This document shows, in pieces, positions 16,188-25,691 of a stretch of 64,000 nucleotides of DNA. Numbering within the stretch: position 1 is the first letter of the stretch; the number at the start of each line of letters is the position of its first letter. This stretch comes from Bacteroidaceae bacterium (GTDB lineage Bacteria > Bacteroidota > Bacteroidia > Bacteroidales > Bacteroidaceae), in NCBI GenBank assembly GCA_017631315.1, contig JAGBTN010000017.1, forward strand, positions 282,715 through 346,714, read 5' to 3'. Both the position numbers and the translations under genes were made by a program. The notes under the pieces were generated by a model that was not told the origin of the DNA, did not search any database, and saw nothing but the letters and a program-made list of their open reading frames with translations.

Positions 16188-17753
16188 ATGGAAGCAGAAA
16201 AGGATTTCTCCGGCAATGGAATGGGGGAGAGGACTGTTATTGGGATAAAGAATGGTGTTGCTCGTCATCCGCTATGGCGAATGAAAGAGCCTATAAATCT
16301 GGAGATAAAGCGAGGCGAACAAGTTGCTGTTGTGGGCGACAACGCTGCCGGCAAGTCGCGTCTTATTGAGGTTCTGACCGGTCATTATCCTTTGTTGCTC
16401 AACGAGGTGCATTATGATTTCTCGCCGAGTCGTCTTCGACTGGCAAGCGAGAACATGAAGTATATTACTTTCCGCGACTCGTATGGCGAGCAGGATGGTG
16501 CTTATTACTACCAGCAACGCTGGAATCAGCACGACATTGCCGACGACATGCCGACCGCCGGAGCACTTCTGCAAGACTTCTACGCCAAGGCCGATGCCAC
16601 CATCGGGCATAGTCTTTCAGCCGAAGAACGCGAGCAAGAACAGATGCGACGCAATGCTGTCAGAGAGAAGTTATCTGAGATATTCCACCTTACCATCCTT
16701 TCCTCTAAACTCATCATATCGCTCAGCAGCGGCGAACTCCGTAAGTTCCAACTGGCAAAAGCGCTGGGAACCAATCCGCGTGTACTCATTCTGGACAATC
16801 CTTTCATTGGCCTCGACGCTTCTACTCGCGAAGAACTTCGCCTGTTGCTCAGTACTTTGACCTGCGAGACCGACCTTCTGGTTATTCTTATCTTAAGCAA
16901 ACGGAGCGACATTCCCGACTTCATTACGCACGTTCTGCCGGTAGAGGGTCTGCACCTCCTGCCTAAAATGACACGCGAAGCATACTTGCATGGTATGAAG
17001 GACGCGGAGGAGATGACGGAGGAACTCATGCTTCCACTGCAAACCTCTAACGACGAACAACTTGACAGCAGCCCCGAGAAGACACTTTTACACTTCAGAA
17101 ATGTGAGCATCCGATACGGCGAGCGTACCATCTTGCAGCCGCTCGACTGGACTGTTCGTGAGGGGGAACGATGGGCATTGAGTGGCCCTAACGGTTCTGG
17201 AAAGAGCACACTGCTGAGCCTTGTCTGTGCCGACAATCCGCAAGCCTATGCCTGCGACATAGAACTCTTTGGGCACCGACGTGGTTCGGGCGAGAGTATT
17301 TGGGAGATTAAACGACACATTGGCTACGTCAGCCCCGAGATGCACCGTGCCTACTTGAAGGACATTCCTGCCATCGACGTTGTGGCAAGCGGACTGCGTG
17401 ATACTGTAGGACTGTATGTCCGCCCCAAACCGGAACAAAGGCAGACGTGCATCGACTGGATGAATGTGTTTGGCATCTCGGCTTTGGCAGACACTTCGTT
17501 CCTGCACCTCAGCAGCGGCGAGCAACGCCTCTGCCTGCTGGCTCGTGCCTTCGTCAAAGACCCCGACCTCCTCATACTCGACGAGCCATTGCATGGCCTT
17601 GACGACAGAAACTGCAGCCTCGTGAAACAAATCATCGAGCAGTTCTGTCTGCGGCTAAAGAAGACACTGATTATGGTGACACACTACGAGGAAGAACTGC
17701 CCAGGTGCATCACGCACAGACTCACCCTCAAGGCCTCTTCCGAAAAAGGTTAA
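16188..17753 (+). CDS. ModF/PhrA-like double ATP-binding-cassette protein
   Basis: The 521-residue protein has two ABC ATPase domains and no membrane segment. Domain 1 shows Walker A GDNAAGKS (50-57), signature LSSGELRK and Walker B VLILDNPF; domain 2 shows Walker A GPNGSGKST (near 333), signature LSSGEQR and Walker B LLILDEPLHGLD with a switch histidine in MVTHYEEE. This layout matches ModF-type proteins, whose role (molybdate-linked or photorepair-like in old annotation) is uncertain. Its ATG abuts the ruvC stop with no gap. Its last codons, E-K-G-stop, are formed by the first unit of array C. Confidence 0.85.
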   Translation: MEAEKDFSGNGMGERTVIGIKNGVARHPLWRMKEPINLEIKRGEQVAVVGDNAAGKSRLIEVLTGHYPLLLNEVHYDFSPSRLRLASENMKYITFRDSYGEQDGAYYYQQRWNQHDIADDMPTAGALLQDFYAKADATIGHSLSAEEREQEQMRRNAVREKLSEIFHLTILSSKLIISLSSGELRKFQLAKALGTNPRVLILDNPFIGLDASTREELRLLLSTLTCETDLLVILILSKRSDIPDFITHVLPVEGLHLLPKMTREAYLHGMKDAEEMTEELMLPLQTSNDEQLDSSPEKTLLHFRNVSIRYGERTILQPLDWTVREGERWALSGPNGSGKSTLLSLVCADNPQAYACDIELFGHRRGSGESIWEIKRHIGYVSPEMHRAYLKDIPAIDVVASGLRDTVGLYVRPKPEQRQTCIDWMNVFGISALADTSFLHLSSGEQRLCLLARAFVKDPDLLILDEPLHGLDDRNCSLVKQIIEQFCLRLKKTLIMVTHYEEELPRCITHRLTLKASSEKG

Positions 17754-17826
17754 CCATTATTGCCAAATACCTTAACCATTATGGGCAGAAAGGTTAAGCA
17801 TTATTACCAAAAGGCTTAACCTTTTT
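17745..17826. repeat. 22-bp-period array C, overlapping the end of the ABC gene
   Basis: Units start at 17745, 17767, 17789 and 17811 (period 22). They are AAAGGTTAACCATTAT, ATACCTTAACCATTAT, AAAGGTTAAGCATTAT and AAGGCTTAACCTTTTT. Linkers are TGCCAA, GGGCAG and TACCAA. Unit 1 supplies the TAA stop (17751-17753) of the upstream ABC gene. About 33 bp around units 2-3, including the GGGCAG linker, also occur inverted in array E. Confidence 0.9.
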
Positions 17827-17851
17827 CCCCAACTCAATACAGGCAGAAAAC

Positions 17852-17915
17852 AAACCCGCCCATGCACTGCGGACGGACGGGTTTATTTGTTTATGAATAA
17901 AGCCATTACGGCTTT
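17852..17915. terminator. Two intrinsic-terminator hairpins between convergent genes
   Basis: AAACCCG (17852-17858) pairs with CGGGTTT (17878-17884) and is flanked by T-rich sequence on both strands. AAAGCC (17899-17904) pairs with GGCTTT (17910-17915). They lie between the ABC gene (plus) and the DUF4923 gene (minus) and can serve either direction. Confidence 0.7.
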
Positions 17916-17921
17916 GTGGGT

Positions 17922-18572
17922 TTACTTCGTCATCGCCCAGCCAAGTTTCAAGCCCGAATAGCTGTTGAGCAAAGAAGAAAGTGTGCTGGTGCTCTTCGAA
18001 GAAATCGATGTGGCAACGTTCAGCAACTTGTCTGCCTCGAAAAGCATGAGCAACTGGCCGCCCTGAACGGAAACAGTACAAGTCATCTTGCCTACACCGA
18101 AAGCACCGGTCAGAGTCATCTTGTGTGTGTTGGTGTCGTAAGCATAAGTGCCATTGTAGGACTTCGAACCAACTGTAAGCGTGCAAGTATTGTCGCTGTT
18201 GAGCGTAAGGGTTGACTTGCCGGCACTGAAACCATACTTGGAAAGCTGATCGCCAAGTTTCTGCTCGAGGTTACTGCTTACCACTTGTCCGCCAATCTGC
18301 GAAAGGATATTCTCGCTCTCGAACACCACCTTCGGTCCGGAATACACCCATGTGCCAACAAGAGACTGCTGAGAAGTGGTGTTACCCAAGATGCTGCTCA
18401 ACAAATTACCCAGCAAACCAGTGCCCGTCTGTTGCAGAGAACCTGTCAACAAATTGCCGGGAGCAGTAGCGTTCGCATTAGTGTTAGTCGCATTTCCCAT
18501 AGTGCCAAGACCACAAGATGCGAGTGAAAGACTTGCAGCAACAATGGCTGCATACATACAAAACTTATTCAT
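17922..18572 (-). CDS. DUF4923-family lipoprotein
   Basis: The product of about 216 residues has a lipoprotein signal ending LSLASCG (lipidated Cys near 21). After a low-complexity Asn/Thr/Gly linker (about 24-70) comes the domain typical of Bacteroidales DUF4923: LVGTWVYSGPKVVFESENILSQIGGQVVSSNLEQKL, then TLTLNSDNTCTLTVGSKSYNGTY, a lipocalin-like beta pattern. The function is unknown. An alternative start two codons upstream (18578) is possible. It reads away from the RluA-type gene, 16 bp after that gene's stop. Confidence 0.8.
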   Translation of the reverse strand: MNKFCMYAAIVAASLSLASCGLGTMGNATNTNANATAPGNLLTGSLQQTGTGLLGNLLSSILGNTTSQQSLVGTWVYSGPKVVFESENILSQIGGQVVSSNLEQKLGDQLSKYGFSAGKSTLTLNSDNTCTLTVGSKSYNGTYAYDTNTHKMTLTGAFGVGKMTCTVSVQGGQLLMLFEADKLLNVATSISSKSTSTLSSLLNSYSGLKLGWAMTK

Positions 18573-18593
18573 AATCAATAGATATATAATATA

Positions 18594-19508
18594 TTAGTTA
18601 TCCTTAACCTGGAACAATCTCGTAAAATTAGTGGGGTGGGGCGTATCGAACTTCATCAGTTCGCCCGTACGAGGATGATAGAAATGAAGACGGAAAGCAT
18701 GCAGAGCAAGCCTGCGAACAGGATTTTGGCCATTTCCATACTTGACGTCGCCAGCCACAGGGTAGCCCAAATCCTTCATGTGCACACGAATCTGGTTCTT
18801 ACGCCCCGTTTCGAGCCTCATCTCTGCCAATGTAAAACGCCCGTTGGTAGCAACACGACGATAATGAGTAATAGCCTCCTTGCCGCCATTGTCCGTAGGA
18901 CTGCTGTATGTAACGTAAGCCTTATTGTCCTTCAGCCACGAGCGTACAGTGCCGCCTTCCTGCTCCATTTCGCCACAAAGAACAGCCACATAACGGCGAT
19001 CGAAAACAATGTTGTGCCAGTCGGCCTCAAACAACTTGCGTATCTCCATGTTCTTCGCATAAACCATCAAGCCGCTTGTTTCCTTGTCGAGCCTGTGGAC
19101 AACATGAGCCGTACAAGAAAAATGGCGCGACTTGAAATACTCATCGAGTATCGTCTTCACACAATACTGTCCCGGAGCAGAAGCCATGCTGAGAATTCCC
19201 TCCGACTTCACGATGACAATAAGGTCTTTATCCTCGTAAATAATCTTCACGAACTTATTCACAAGCTCCGTGCTGCGCTTATGTCTACTAACGAGAACCG
19301 ACTGACCACGACTGAGCATGAAGTCGTACTGAGTAACCAGTTGACGGTCAACCATCACGGCATGGCCTTGCAACAAGTCCTTCACTCTGTTACGACTAAT
19401 ACCACTCATCTCCTTCATGAGGAACTCCATGAGAGGCATCTCTTCCTTTACGGACAACTGAATGTATTTGCTGGCGGCATACTGCTCGCCGGTTAAATGA
19501 CGTGCCAT
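18594..19508 (-). CDS. RluA-family pseudouridine synthase
   Basis: The 304-residue enzyme isomerises uridine to pseudouridine in rRNA or tRNA. An S4-like RNA-binding segment (MEFLMKEMSGISRNRVKDLLQGHAVMVD, about 26-55) precedes the catalytic domain, with the catalytic Asp in VHRLDKETSGLMVYAKN at about 137-153. GRKNQIRVHMKDLGYPVAGDVKYG and LALHAFRLHFYHPRTGE are the other family blocks. Which uridine it modifies (RluC- or RluD-type site) cannot be said. It starts 2 bp after the stop of the helicase gene upstream, so the pair is probably co-transcribed and both act on RNA. Confidence 0.92.
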   Translation of the reverse strand: MARHLTGEQYAASKYIQLSVKEEMPLMEFLMKEMSGISRNRVKDLLQGHAVMVDRQLVTQYDFMLSRGQSVLVSRHKRSTELVNKFVKIIYEDKDLIVIVKSEGILSMASAPGQYCVKTILDEYFKSRHFSCTAHVVHRLDKETSGLMVYAKNMEIRKLFEADWHNIVFDRRYVAVLCGEMEQEGGTVRSWLKDNKAYVTYSSPTDNGGKEAITHYRRVATNGRFTLAEMRLETGRKNQIRVHMKDLGYPVAGDVKYGNGQNPVRRLALHAFRLHFYHPRTGELMKFDTPHPTNFTRLFQVKDN

Positions 19509-19510
19509 GG

Positions 19511-20794
19511 TTATTTGTTTCCTTCCTTCTTCTGTTTCTTCTTATTATGATAGTAGCGTCTCTTCTTGGATTTATCGCCACCTTTGCCCTTCTCGGCTTG
19601 CTTCCCTTGGGAGTGATGTTTCTTCCCACCAGACATATTAGACCTATAGTTCGGCGTCTCGCCCAACTCCTCGGGCATAACCTCCTTCGGTATTTCCTTG
19701 CCAAGGAATCGTTCTATCTGGCGGAAATAGTGCATATCCTTCTCTGCCACAAACGTAACAGCACGCCCACCACGCCCGGCTCGGGCTGTACGGCCAATGC
19801 GGTGGACATAGTCCTCCTCATCGCGAGGCACATCGAAATTAATGACCAAAACAATATCATCAATATCAATACCACGCGCCACAATATCCGTTGCAACAAG
19901 AATATCAGTCTTGCCACTTCGGAATGAGAACATCACTTCGTCACGCTCTGCCTGCGAAAGGTCACTATGCATGGCACGTGCATTATAACCGGCACGAATG
20001 ATACTCAATGCAAGTTCCTTTGTCTTTTTCTTGGAATCCGTAAAGATAATAACACGATGGGGAGCCTCCTGCTCAAACAAATGCTTTACAACAAGAAGTT
20101 TCTGTGGTTCGTAACAAATATAAGCACTCTGGCGTATATTCTCCGCAGGCCTGCTTACTGCAAGTTTCACTTCAACAGGATTACGTAAAATGCTGTGTGC
20201 CAAACTCAATATGTCGCCAGGCATTGTTGCGCTGAACATAATCGTCTGATGCTCTTTAGGCAAGGCCTTCGCTATGAGAAGTATGTCATCGCAAAAGCCC
20301 ATGTCGAGCATACGGTCAGCCTCATCAAGAATAAAAAACGAAACACGGCTGAGATCGATATTGCCTAAACTCAAATGGCTGATGAGTCTTCCCGGTGTAG
20401 CAATTACAACATCAGCACCGTTCTGCATGGCTCTCTTCTCCTGTTCGTAACGAATACCATCGTTGCCACCATAAACAGCCACACTGCTCACGTCAGGCAA
20501 ATGATAGGCAAATCCCTGCATTGCGCTGTCTATTTGCTGGGCAAGTTCACGTGTGGGAGACATAATGACACAGTTGATGGCATCCTTGGGATAGCCACCA
20601 TCGGCCAACAGACTCAGCACAGGAAGCAAATATGCAGCAGTCTTACCCGTACCGGTTTGAGCAACACCCATCACATCCCGACCTTCAAGAATAGGTGGTA
20701 TAGCGTGTTCCTGAATAGGAGTTGTATCTATGAAGTTCATGTCATCGAGTGCATCGAGGACATAATCATTAAGATCTAAATCGTAGAAGTCCAC
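19511..20794 (-). CDS. rhlE: DEAD-box RNA helicase, RhlE-like
   Basis: The 427-residue ATP-dependent RNA helicase shows all core motifs: Q motif near 24-31 (TPIQEHAIP), motif I AQTGTGKT (45-52), PTREL, DEADRMLDMGF near 155, SAT near 184, and HRIGRTARAGRGG near 330. The C-terminal tail from about 385 is very basic (HHSQGKQAEKGKGG..., KKRRYYHNKKK) as in RhlE proteins acting in ribosome assembly or RNA decay. It is followed 2 bp later by the pseudouridine synthase. The RhlE subfamily is likely but not certain. Confidence 0.93.
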   Translation of the reverse strand: MDFYDLDLNDYVLDALDDMNFIDTTPIQEHAIPPILEGRDVMGVAQTGTGKTAAYLLPVLSLLADGGYPKDAINCVIMSPTRELAQQIDSAMQGFAYHLPDVSSVAVYGGNDGIRYEQEKRAMQNGADVVIATPGRLISHLSLGNIDLSRVSFFILDEADRMLDMGFCDDILLIAKALPKEHQTIMFSATMPGDILSLAHSILRNPVEVKLAVSRPAENIRQSAYICYEPQKLLVVKHLFEQEAPHRVIIFTDSKKKTKELALSIIRAGYNARAMHSDLSQAERDEVMFSFRSGKTDILVATDIVARGIDIDDIVLVINFDVPRDEEDYVHRIGRTARAGRGGRAVTFVAEKDMHYFRQIERFLGKEIPKEVMPEELGETPNYRSNMSGGKKHHSQGKQAEKGKGGDKSKKRRYYHNKKKQKKEGNK

Positions 20795-20835
20795 TTTGTA
20801 TGGTTATCTGTTATATGGTTTATTAACTTTTCTCA

Positions 20836-21939
20836 CTATCTCGGAGCCTTCCTGTATAGGTATATTGCCACAAACGTATAAAGTATATTGGGCAACCAAG
20901 CCGCCAAGATCGGATGCATGCCAGCATTTGTAGAAAATGTAGCCGATATGCCTTGAAGCAAGATGTATGTAGCACTAAGAGCAATACCCGTTCCCAAAGC
21001 AAGCCCCATGCCACCCTTACGCTTTCTGGAAGACAAGGACATACCGATAGTCGACAAGATGAAAGCAGCAAATGGCGATGCATAACGTTTATAATACTCC
21101 ACTTCAAACATACTTAGGTTACCACTACCTCTGTTTCGTTGTTTGTCAATATATTCACGCAACTCACTGTTGGTCATCGTCTCTTGCTGATTACGAATAA
21201 ACAGGAAATCGCGTGGTTCCATACGAATTATCGTATCTATAACATCATAATGCATGATTTTCTCCTTCATGCCACGAAGTTCTCTAATTGTAACGTCTTT
21301 AAGATGCCACTGATAACGAACATCGCTCAACGTGTCATAACACGCAGTGTTTGCAGACAAATGAGAAACAAGTTTCTTCTGCTCAAATTTATCGAGAGAA
21401 AAATGAATGCCCGTTTTGCTGATGCCATCGAAATGTTCCATATAAGCAATAACACCCTGCTCAACTTGCAACTGAACCTTCTCTGCATAAGTTGGGTTCT
21501 TCTCTCGCTTTTTGTATGTGTTTTCAAAAGCAAGACGCTTAACACTGCTCCGAGGGATTACTTCTGCACCAAGATAGAACGTCATGGTAGCAATGATGGC
21601 AGAACTTATCATATAAGGTAGCAGCAAGCGCCGATGACTTATACCGGCACTTATCATTGCAATGATCTCACTGTCGTCTGCCATCTTCGATGTGAAAAAG
21701 ATTACACTGATGAAGACAAACAATGCACTGAAAAGATTTGCATAATAGGGGATGAAGTTCAAATAGTATTGCATGATAATGGCCTGCCACGGAGCATGCG
21801 ACTCAGTGAATCGGTCAATATTCTCGTTGAAATCGAACACAACACCAATACTTATAATAAGTACAATGGAAAAGAAGTAAGTTCCTAAAAACTTACTAAT
21901 GATATAGCGATCGATTCGTTTGAGAAAAGGTATCTTCAT
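20836..21939 (-). CDS. LptF/LptG-family permease (YjgP/YjgQ) of LPS export
   Basis: The 367-residue inner-membrane protein belongs to the permease pair that extracts lipopolysaccharide for the Lpt bridge. It shows the N-terminal family start (LKRIDRYIISKFLGTYFFSIVLIISIGVVFDFNENIDRF), three early membrane helices, a periplasmic beta-jellyroll-like middle (about 130-265), and three C-terminal helices with YYKRYASPFAAFILSTIGMSLSSRKRKGG. It lies 26 bp after tgt on the same strand. Bacteroidota often carry LptF and LptG far apart, so which of the two this is cannot be stated. Confidence 0.88.
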   Translation of the reverse strand: MKIPFLKRIDRYIISKFLGTYFFSIVLIISIGVVFDFNENIDRFTESHAPWQAIIMQYYLNFIPYYANLFSALFVFISVIFFTSKMADDSEIIAMISAGISHRRLLLPYMISSAIIATMTFYLGAEVIPRSSVKRLAFENTYKKREKNPTYAEKVQLQVEQGVIAYMEHFDGISKTGIHFSLDKFEQKKLVSHLSANTACYDTLSDVRYQWHLKDVTIRELRGMKEKIMHYDVIDTIIRMEPRDFLFIRNQQETMTNSELREYIDKQRNRGSGNLSMFEVEYYKRYASPFAAFILSTIGMSLSSRKRKGGMGLALGTGIALSATYILLQGISATFSTNAGMHPILAAWLPNILYTFVAIYLYRKAPR

Positions 21940-21965
21940 AAACTATTTCAACTAACAATCTTTCC

Positions 21966-23096
21966 TTACAGTCTCTGTGTAACCAGTTTGAGTATAGAAG
22001 GTTTCCAAACGGAGAAATCACCGGCAATGATATGTTTACGTGCCTCACCAACAAGCCAAAGATAGAAAGCAAGATTGTGAAGGCTTCCTATCTGTAAAGC
22101 CAGCAATTCTTGGGCCTTAAACAGATGGTGTAAATATGCCTTAGTATAAAAAGTATCTACCCATGCAGTACCTTCTGAATCTATTGGTGAGAAATCATCT
22201 TCCCATTTTTTATTGCGCATATTCATAATGCCTTTACTTGTAAATAGCATAGCATTACGTCCATTGCGGGTTGGCATAACACAGTCAAACATGTCTACAC
22301 CACGTTCAATCGCTTCCAGTAGATTTGCCGGCGTACCGACACCCATTAAATAACGAGGTTTGTCTTTAGGTAGAATTGCATTTACCACCTCAACCATCTC
22401 ATACATTACTTCGGCAGGTTCTCCTACAGCCAAACCACCTATTGCATAACCGTCGGCATCTTTTGAAGCAACAAACTCCGCACTCTGCTCCCTTAAATCA
22501 CGATACGTACACCCTTGTACTATAGGGAATAGGCTTTGATTGTAACCATAAAGAGGATCAGTTTCATTGAAGCGTTTAAAACAACGATCAAGCCAACGAT
22601 GTGTTAAGCCGAGACTTTTCTTGGCATAGTTATAATCACTGGTTCCGGGAGGGCATTCGTCAAGAGCCATTATGATATCAGCGCCAATGCTACGCTCAAT
22701 ATCAATCACCTTTTCTGGAGTAAAGACATGTTTGCTTCCATCTATATGACTTCGAAATGTACATCCTTCCTCTGTCAACTTACGAATACCGGAAAGCGAA
22801 AACACTTGAAAGCCTCCGCTATCAGTCAGAATTGGACGATCCCAACCATTAAAAGCATGCAAGCCTCCTGCCTTTTCAAGTATTTCTGTGCCAGGACGAA
22901 GGTATAGATGATAGGTATTACCCAAAATAATTTGAGCCCTTACATCATTATGAAGGTCCCGGTCTGTAATACCTTTAACACTGCCAACTGTCCCGACAGG
23001 CATAAAAATAGGTGTCTCAATCTGACCATGATCTGTAGTAATCAGGCCTGCTCGAGCATTAGATAATGAGTCTGTTTGCTGTATCTGGAATGTCAT
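21966..23096 (-). CDS. tgt: tRNA-guanine transglycosylase (Tgt), lacking the zinc cysteines
   Basis: Tgt swaps guanine-34 for preQ1 in tRNAs with GUN anticodons, starting queuosine formation. The 376-residue product has the catalytic DSGGFQVFSL (Asp92), YAIGGLAVGEP for substrate binding and the nucleophile in FDCVMPTRNGRNAML near 269. Where classical enzymes have a CxCxxC zinc cluster before AYLHHL, this one reads DSEGTAWVDTFYTKAYLHHLF, with no cysteine. The later histidine (SLHNLAFY) is kept. The start overlaps the lon stop by 4 bp (ATGA). Confidence 0.95.
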   Translation of the reverse strand: MTFQIQQTDSLSNARAGLITTDHGQIETPIFMPVGTVGSVKGITDRDLHNDVRAQIILGNTYHLYLRPGTEILEKAGGLHAFNGWDRPILTDSGGFQVFSLSGIRKLTEEGCTFRSHIDGSKHVFTPEKVIDIERSIGADIIMALDECPPGTSDYNYAKKSLGLTHRWLDRCFKRFNETDPLYGYNQSLFPIVQGCTYRDLREQSAEFVASKDADGYAIGGLAVGEPAEVMYEMVEVVNAILPKDKPRYLMGVGTPANLLEAIERGVDMFDCVMPTRNGRNAMLFTSKGIMNMRNKKWEDDFSPIDSEGTAWVDTFYTKAYLHHLFKAQELLALQIGSLHNLAFYLWLVGEARKHIIAGDFSVWKPSILKLVTQRL

Positions 23097-25558
23097 TTTT
23101 CTTTTCTTTCTTCTTCGAAAGTAAATTTAATTGGGTTCTTAACTTCTTCCTGGAGCAATGCAACATCAAGTACATCCTGTATATCTGTGACATAATGGAA
23201 GGACAGACCTTTAAGATATTCTGCAGATATTTCTTCAATATCCTTTTTATTTTCGTTGCAGAGTATGATATCCTTGATGCCTGCACGTTTGGCTGCAAGT
23301 ATCTTTTCGCGAATTCCGCCAACGGGGAGAACCTTTCCTCGAAGTGTTATTTCGCCAGTCATCGCCAATTCCGAACGAACTCTTCTTTGCGTCAATGCCG
23401 ATGCAATGCTGGTTGCCATAGTAATTCCTGCACTTGGTCCGTCTTTAGGCACAGCACCTTCTGGAACATGGACATGCAGATTGTAGTTGTCAAAGATACG
23501 ATTGTCAATACCGATACGTTCTGAATGTGCACGAATATATTCAAGGGCAAGCAATGCACTTTCCTTCATGATGTCACCCAGATTGCCTGTAAGTGTTAGT
23601 TTACTTCCTTTACCTTTACTTAGGCTTGTCTCTATAAAAAGTATTTCACCGCCAACACTGGTCCACGCCAGACCTGTAACAACGCCGGCGTATTCGTTTC
23701 CTTGGTATGAGTCGCGACTGTAGATAGGTTTGCCGAGTAATTCTTGTGTTTCCTCCTTAGAGATAGTGTGGTCACATTCAAATTCACCTTTAGCGACACG
23801 AAGCGCAATGCGACGAAATAGTTTGTCGATTTGTTTCTCCAAATTACGCACACCGCTTTCTCTTGTATAACGCTCGATGATGAATTCTAAGGCGGGTTTG
23901 CCCACCTTAAGTGCAGGATGTTTCTTCAGGCCGTTCTTATCTCGGTTTTTGGGAACAAGGTGTTTTCTGGCTATTTCTATCTTTTCTTCTGTTATATAGC
24001 CATCTACCTGAATGAGTTCCATACGGTCGAGAAGTGGGCGAGGGATGCTGCTGATATCGTTGGCCGTAGCAATGAACATGACCTTACTGAGATCGTAATC
24101 GAGGTCAATATAGTTGTCGTGAAAGGCTATGTTTTGTTCCGGGTCGAGAACTTCAAGCAAAGCAGAAGAAGGATCGCCATGAACGGAATTAGGTGAAACT
24201 TTATCAATCTCGTCAAGGATGAACACGGGGTTTGAACTGCCTGCCCTTTGCATTCCTTGAATTATACGACCAGGCATTGCTCCGATATAGGTACGTCGAT
24301 GTCCACGTATTTCACTTTCATCGTGTACGCCTCCAAGACTGACGCGAACGTATTTGCGTCCTAGTGCTTCGGCAATACTACGTCCCAAACTTGTCTTGCC
24401 CACGCCCGGAGGTCCGTACAGGCAAATTATTGGACTTTGACGATCATTACGCATCTTCAGGACTGCAATATGTTCCAAGATACGCTCCTTTACCTTTTCC
24501 ATACCATAGTGATCGCGATTGAGCTTCTTTTCTGCCATCGCAATGTTAGTGTTGTCTCGGGTACACTCATCCCAAGGTAAATCAACTATTGTCTGGAGGT
24601 ATTGCAACTGCACATTATAGTCAGGCGACTGCATATTAATACGGTTCAGCCTGTTCAACTCCTTATTGAAGATTTCTGCAGTCTTTTCTGTCCAGTGTTT
24701 GGTTTCTGCTTTTGCTTTAAGTTTGTTGATATCCTCTTGTCTGACGCTTGACTCATCCTTATCTCCAAGTTCGTTTTGTATATTTTGAACCTGCTGGCGA
24801 AGGAAGTATTCGCGCTGCTGCTGGTCGAGGTCGCTGCGTGTTTTATTTTCAATTTTACGTTTGAGCTTCATGAGCTCAATGATGTTGTTCGTAAAAAGGA
24901 TTGCATGCCTGAGTCGTTCCAGTTCTGTGGGGCAGGAGAGGAGTTCGTACTTCTGTTCGATAGTGAGCGGAAGATAACTGCATATCGTATTCAGCATGAA
25001 GGTTGTGGGCTCCATGTTGTTGATATGGTGCATCAGTTCATCCGGATAATCTTCCAATACGCCCATCAGTTTGGTTGTCCTCTCCTTGAGCATTGCCAAC
25101 ATGGTTCCATACTCTGACTGCTCCATGTGATTGGGTTCCGTGTCAGTCATGTTGACCATCGTTCCCTCATAACTTCCATCAACAAACCGAAGTTCTTGAA
25201 TCTGTATGCGGTTGTAAGCCTGGAATAATGTACTATATGAGCCATCTGGCATCCTCATCGAGTGAACGAGTTTTGCAGCAACGCCGATGGGGTAGAGGTC
25301 TTCCATTTGGGGAGTATCCACTTCGGGTGCTTTTTGGGTAAGCAAGGCTACCATTCCGTCAGTGCGCTCCAATTTTCGCAAAGTCTTTATGCTGCACTTC
25401 CTGCCTACGGTAATGGGGGATACTGTTCCGGGGAAAAATATATTGTCGCGGAGTGCTATAACAGGCATATCGCCGCCATGATTGGCATGCATCATCTTGT
25501 CTGTTTCGCCTGACACTTCTGCTACAAAAGAAAAGGTTTTCTTATTCTTATCAAACAT
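23093..25558 (-). CDS. lon: ATP-dependent protease Lon (LonA)
   Basis: Lon degrades misfolded and regulatory proteins in the cytoplasm as a homo-hexamer. From ATG 25558 (MFDKNKKTF) it has 821 residues: LON substrate domain ([18 protein letters not shown], about 32-240), AAA+ module with Walker [12 protein letters not shown] near 380 and FILDEIDKV, and the protease domain with the catalytic Ser in [12 protein letters not shown] near 706 and Lys in [14 protein letters not shown] near 749. An in-frame ATG further upstream (25633) lies ahead of the -7 box at 25592-25599 and is rejected. lon, tgt and the Lpt permease form a tight minus-strand group. Confidence 0.97.
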   Translation of the reverse strand: MFDKNKKTFSFVAEVSGETDKMMHANHGGDMPVIALRDNIFFPGTVSPITVGRKCSIKTLRKLERTDGMVALLTQKAPEVDTPQMEDLYPIGVAAKLVHSMRMPDGSYSTLFQAYNRIQIQELRFVDGSYEGTMVNMTDTEPNHMEQSEYGTMLAMLKERTTKLMGVLEDYPDELMHHINNMEPTTFMLNTICSYLPLTIEQKYELLSCPTELERLRHAILFTNNIIELMKLKRKIENKTRSDLDQQQREYFLRQQVQNIQNELGDKDESSVRQEDINKLKAKAETKHWTEKTAEIFNKELNRLNRINMQSPDYNVQLQYLQTIVDLPWDECTRDNTNIAMAEKKLNRDHYGMEKVKERILEHIAVLKMRNDRQSPIICLYGPPGVGKTSLGRSIAEALGRKYVRVSLGGVHDESEIRGHRRTYIGAMPGRIIQGMQRAGSSNPVFILDEIDKVSPNSVHGDPSSALLEVLDPEQNIAFHDNYIDLDYDLSKVMFIATANDISSIPRPLLDRMELIQVDGYITEEKIEIARKHLVPKNRDKNGLKKHPALKVGKPALEFIIERYTRESGVRNLEKQIDKLFRRIALRVAKGEFECDHTISKEETQELLGKPIYSRDSYQGNEYAGVVTGLAWTSVGGEILFIETSLSKGKGSKLTLTGNLGDIMKESALLALEYIRAHSERIGIDNRIFDNYNLHVHVPEGAVPKDGPSAGITMATSIASALTQRRVRSELAMTGEITLRGKVLPVGGIREKILAAKRAGIKDIILCNENKKDIEEISAEYLKGLSFHYVTDIQDVLDVALLQEEVKNPIKFTFEEERKEK

Positions 25559-25591
25559 TAAATTACGTCTTTCTATTAATACAAGCGGGTG

Positions 25592-25599
25592 CAAAAGTA
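25592..25599 (-). promoter_or_regulatory. -7 box for lon
   Basis: On the minus strand this reads TACTTTTG, 33 bp upstream of the chosen lon start at 25558. It fixes the start by excluding the upstream in-frame ATG. Confidence 0.55.
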
Positions 25600-25643
25600 C
25601 AAAAAAAAAGCCAAACTTCGTGCGTGCGTTCAATTAAATATTG

Positions 25644-25651
25644 TAAATTTG
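25644..25651 (+). promoter_or_regulatory. -7 box for trmN6
   Basis: TAAATTTG fits TAnnTTTG and lies 40 bp before the ATG at 25692, divergent to the lon promoter. Confidence 0.5.
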
Positions 25652-25691
25652 CATGCCTTAGACCAAAGAGGGTCTTTTGAACATCATCTTT

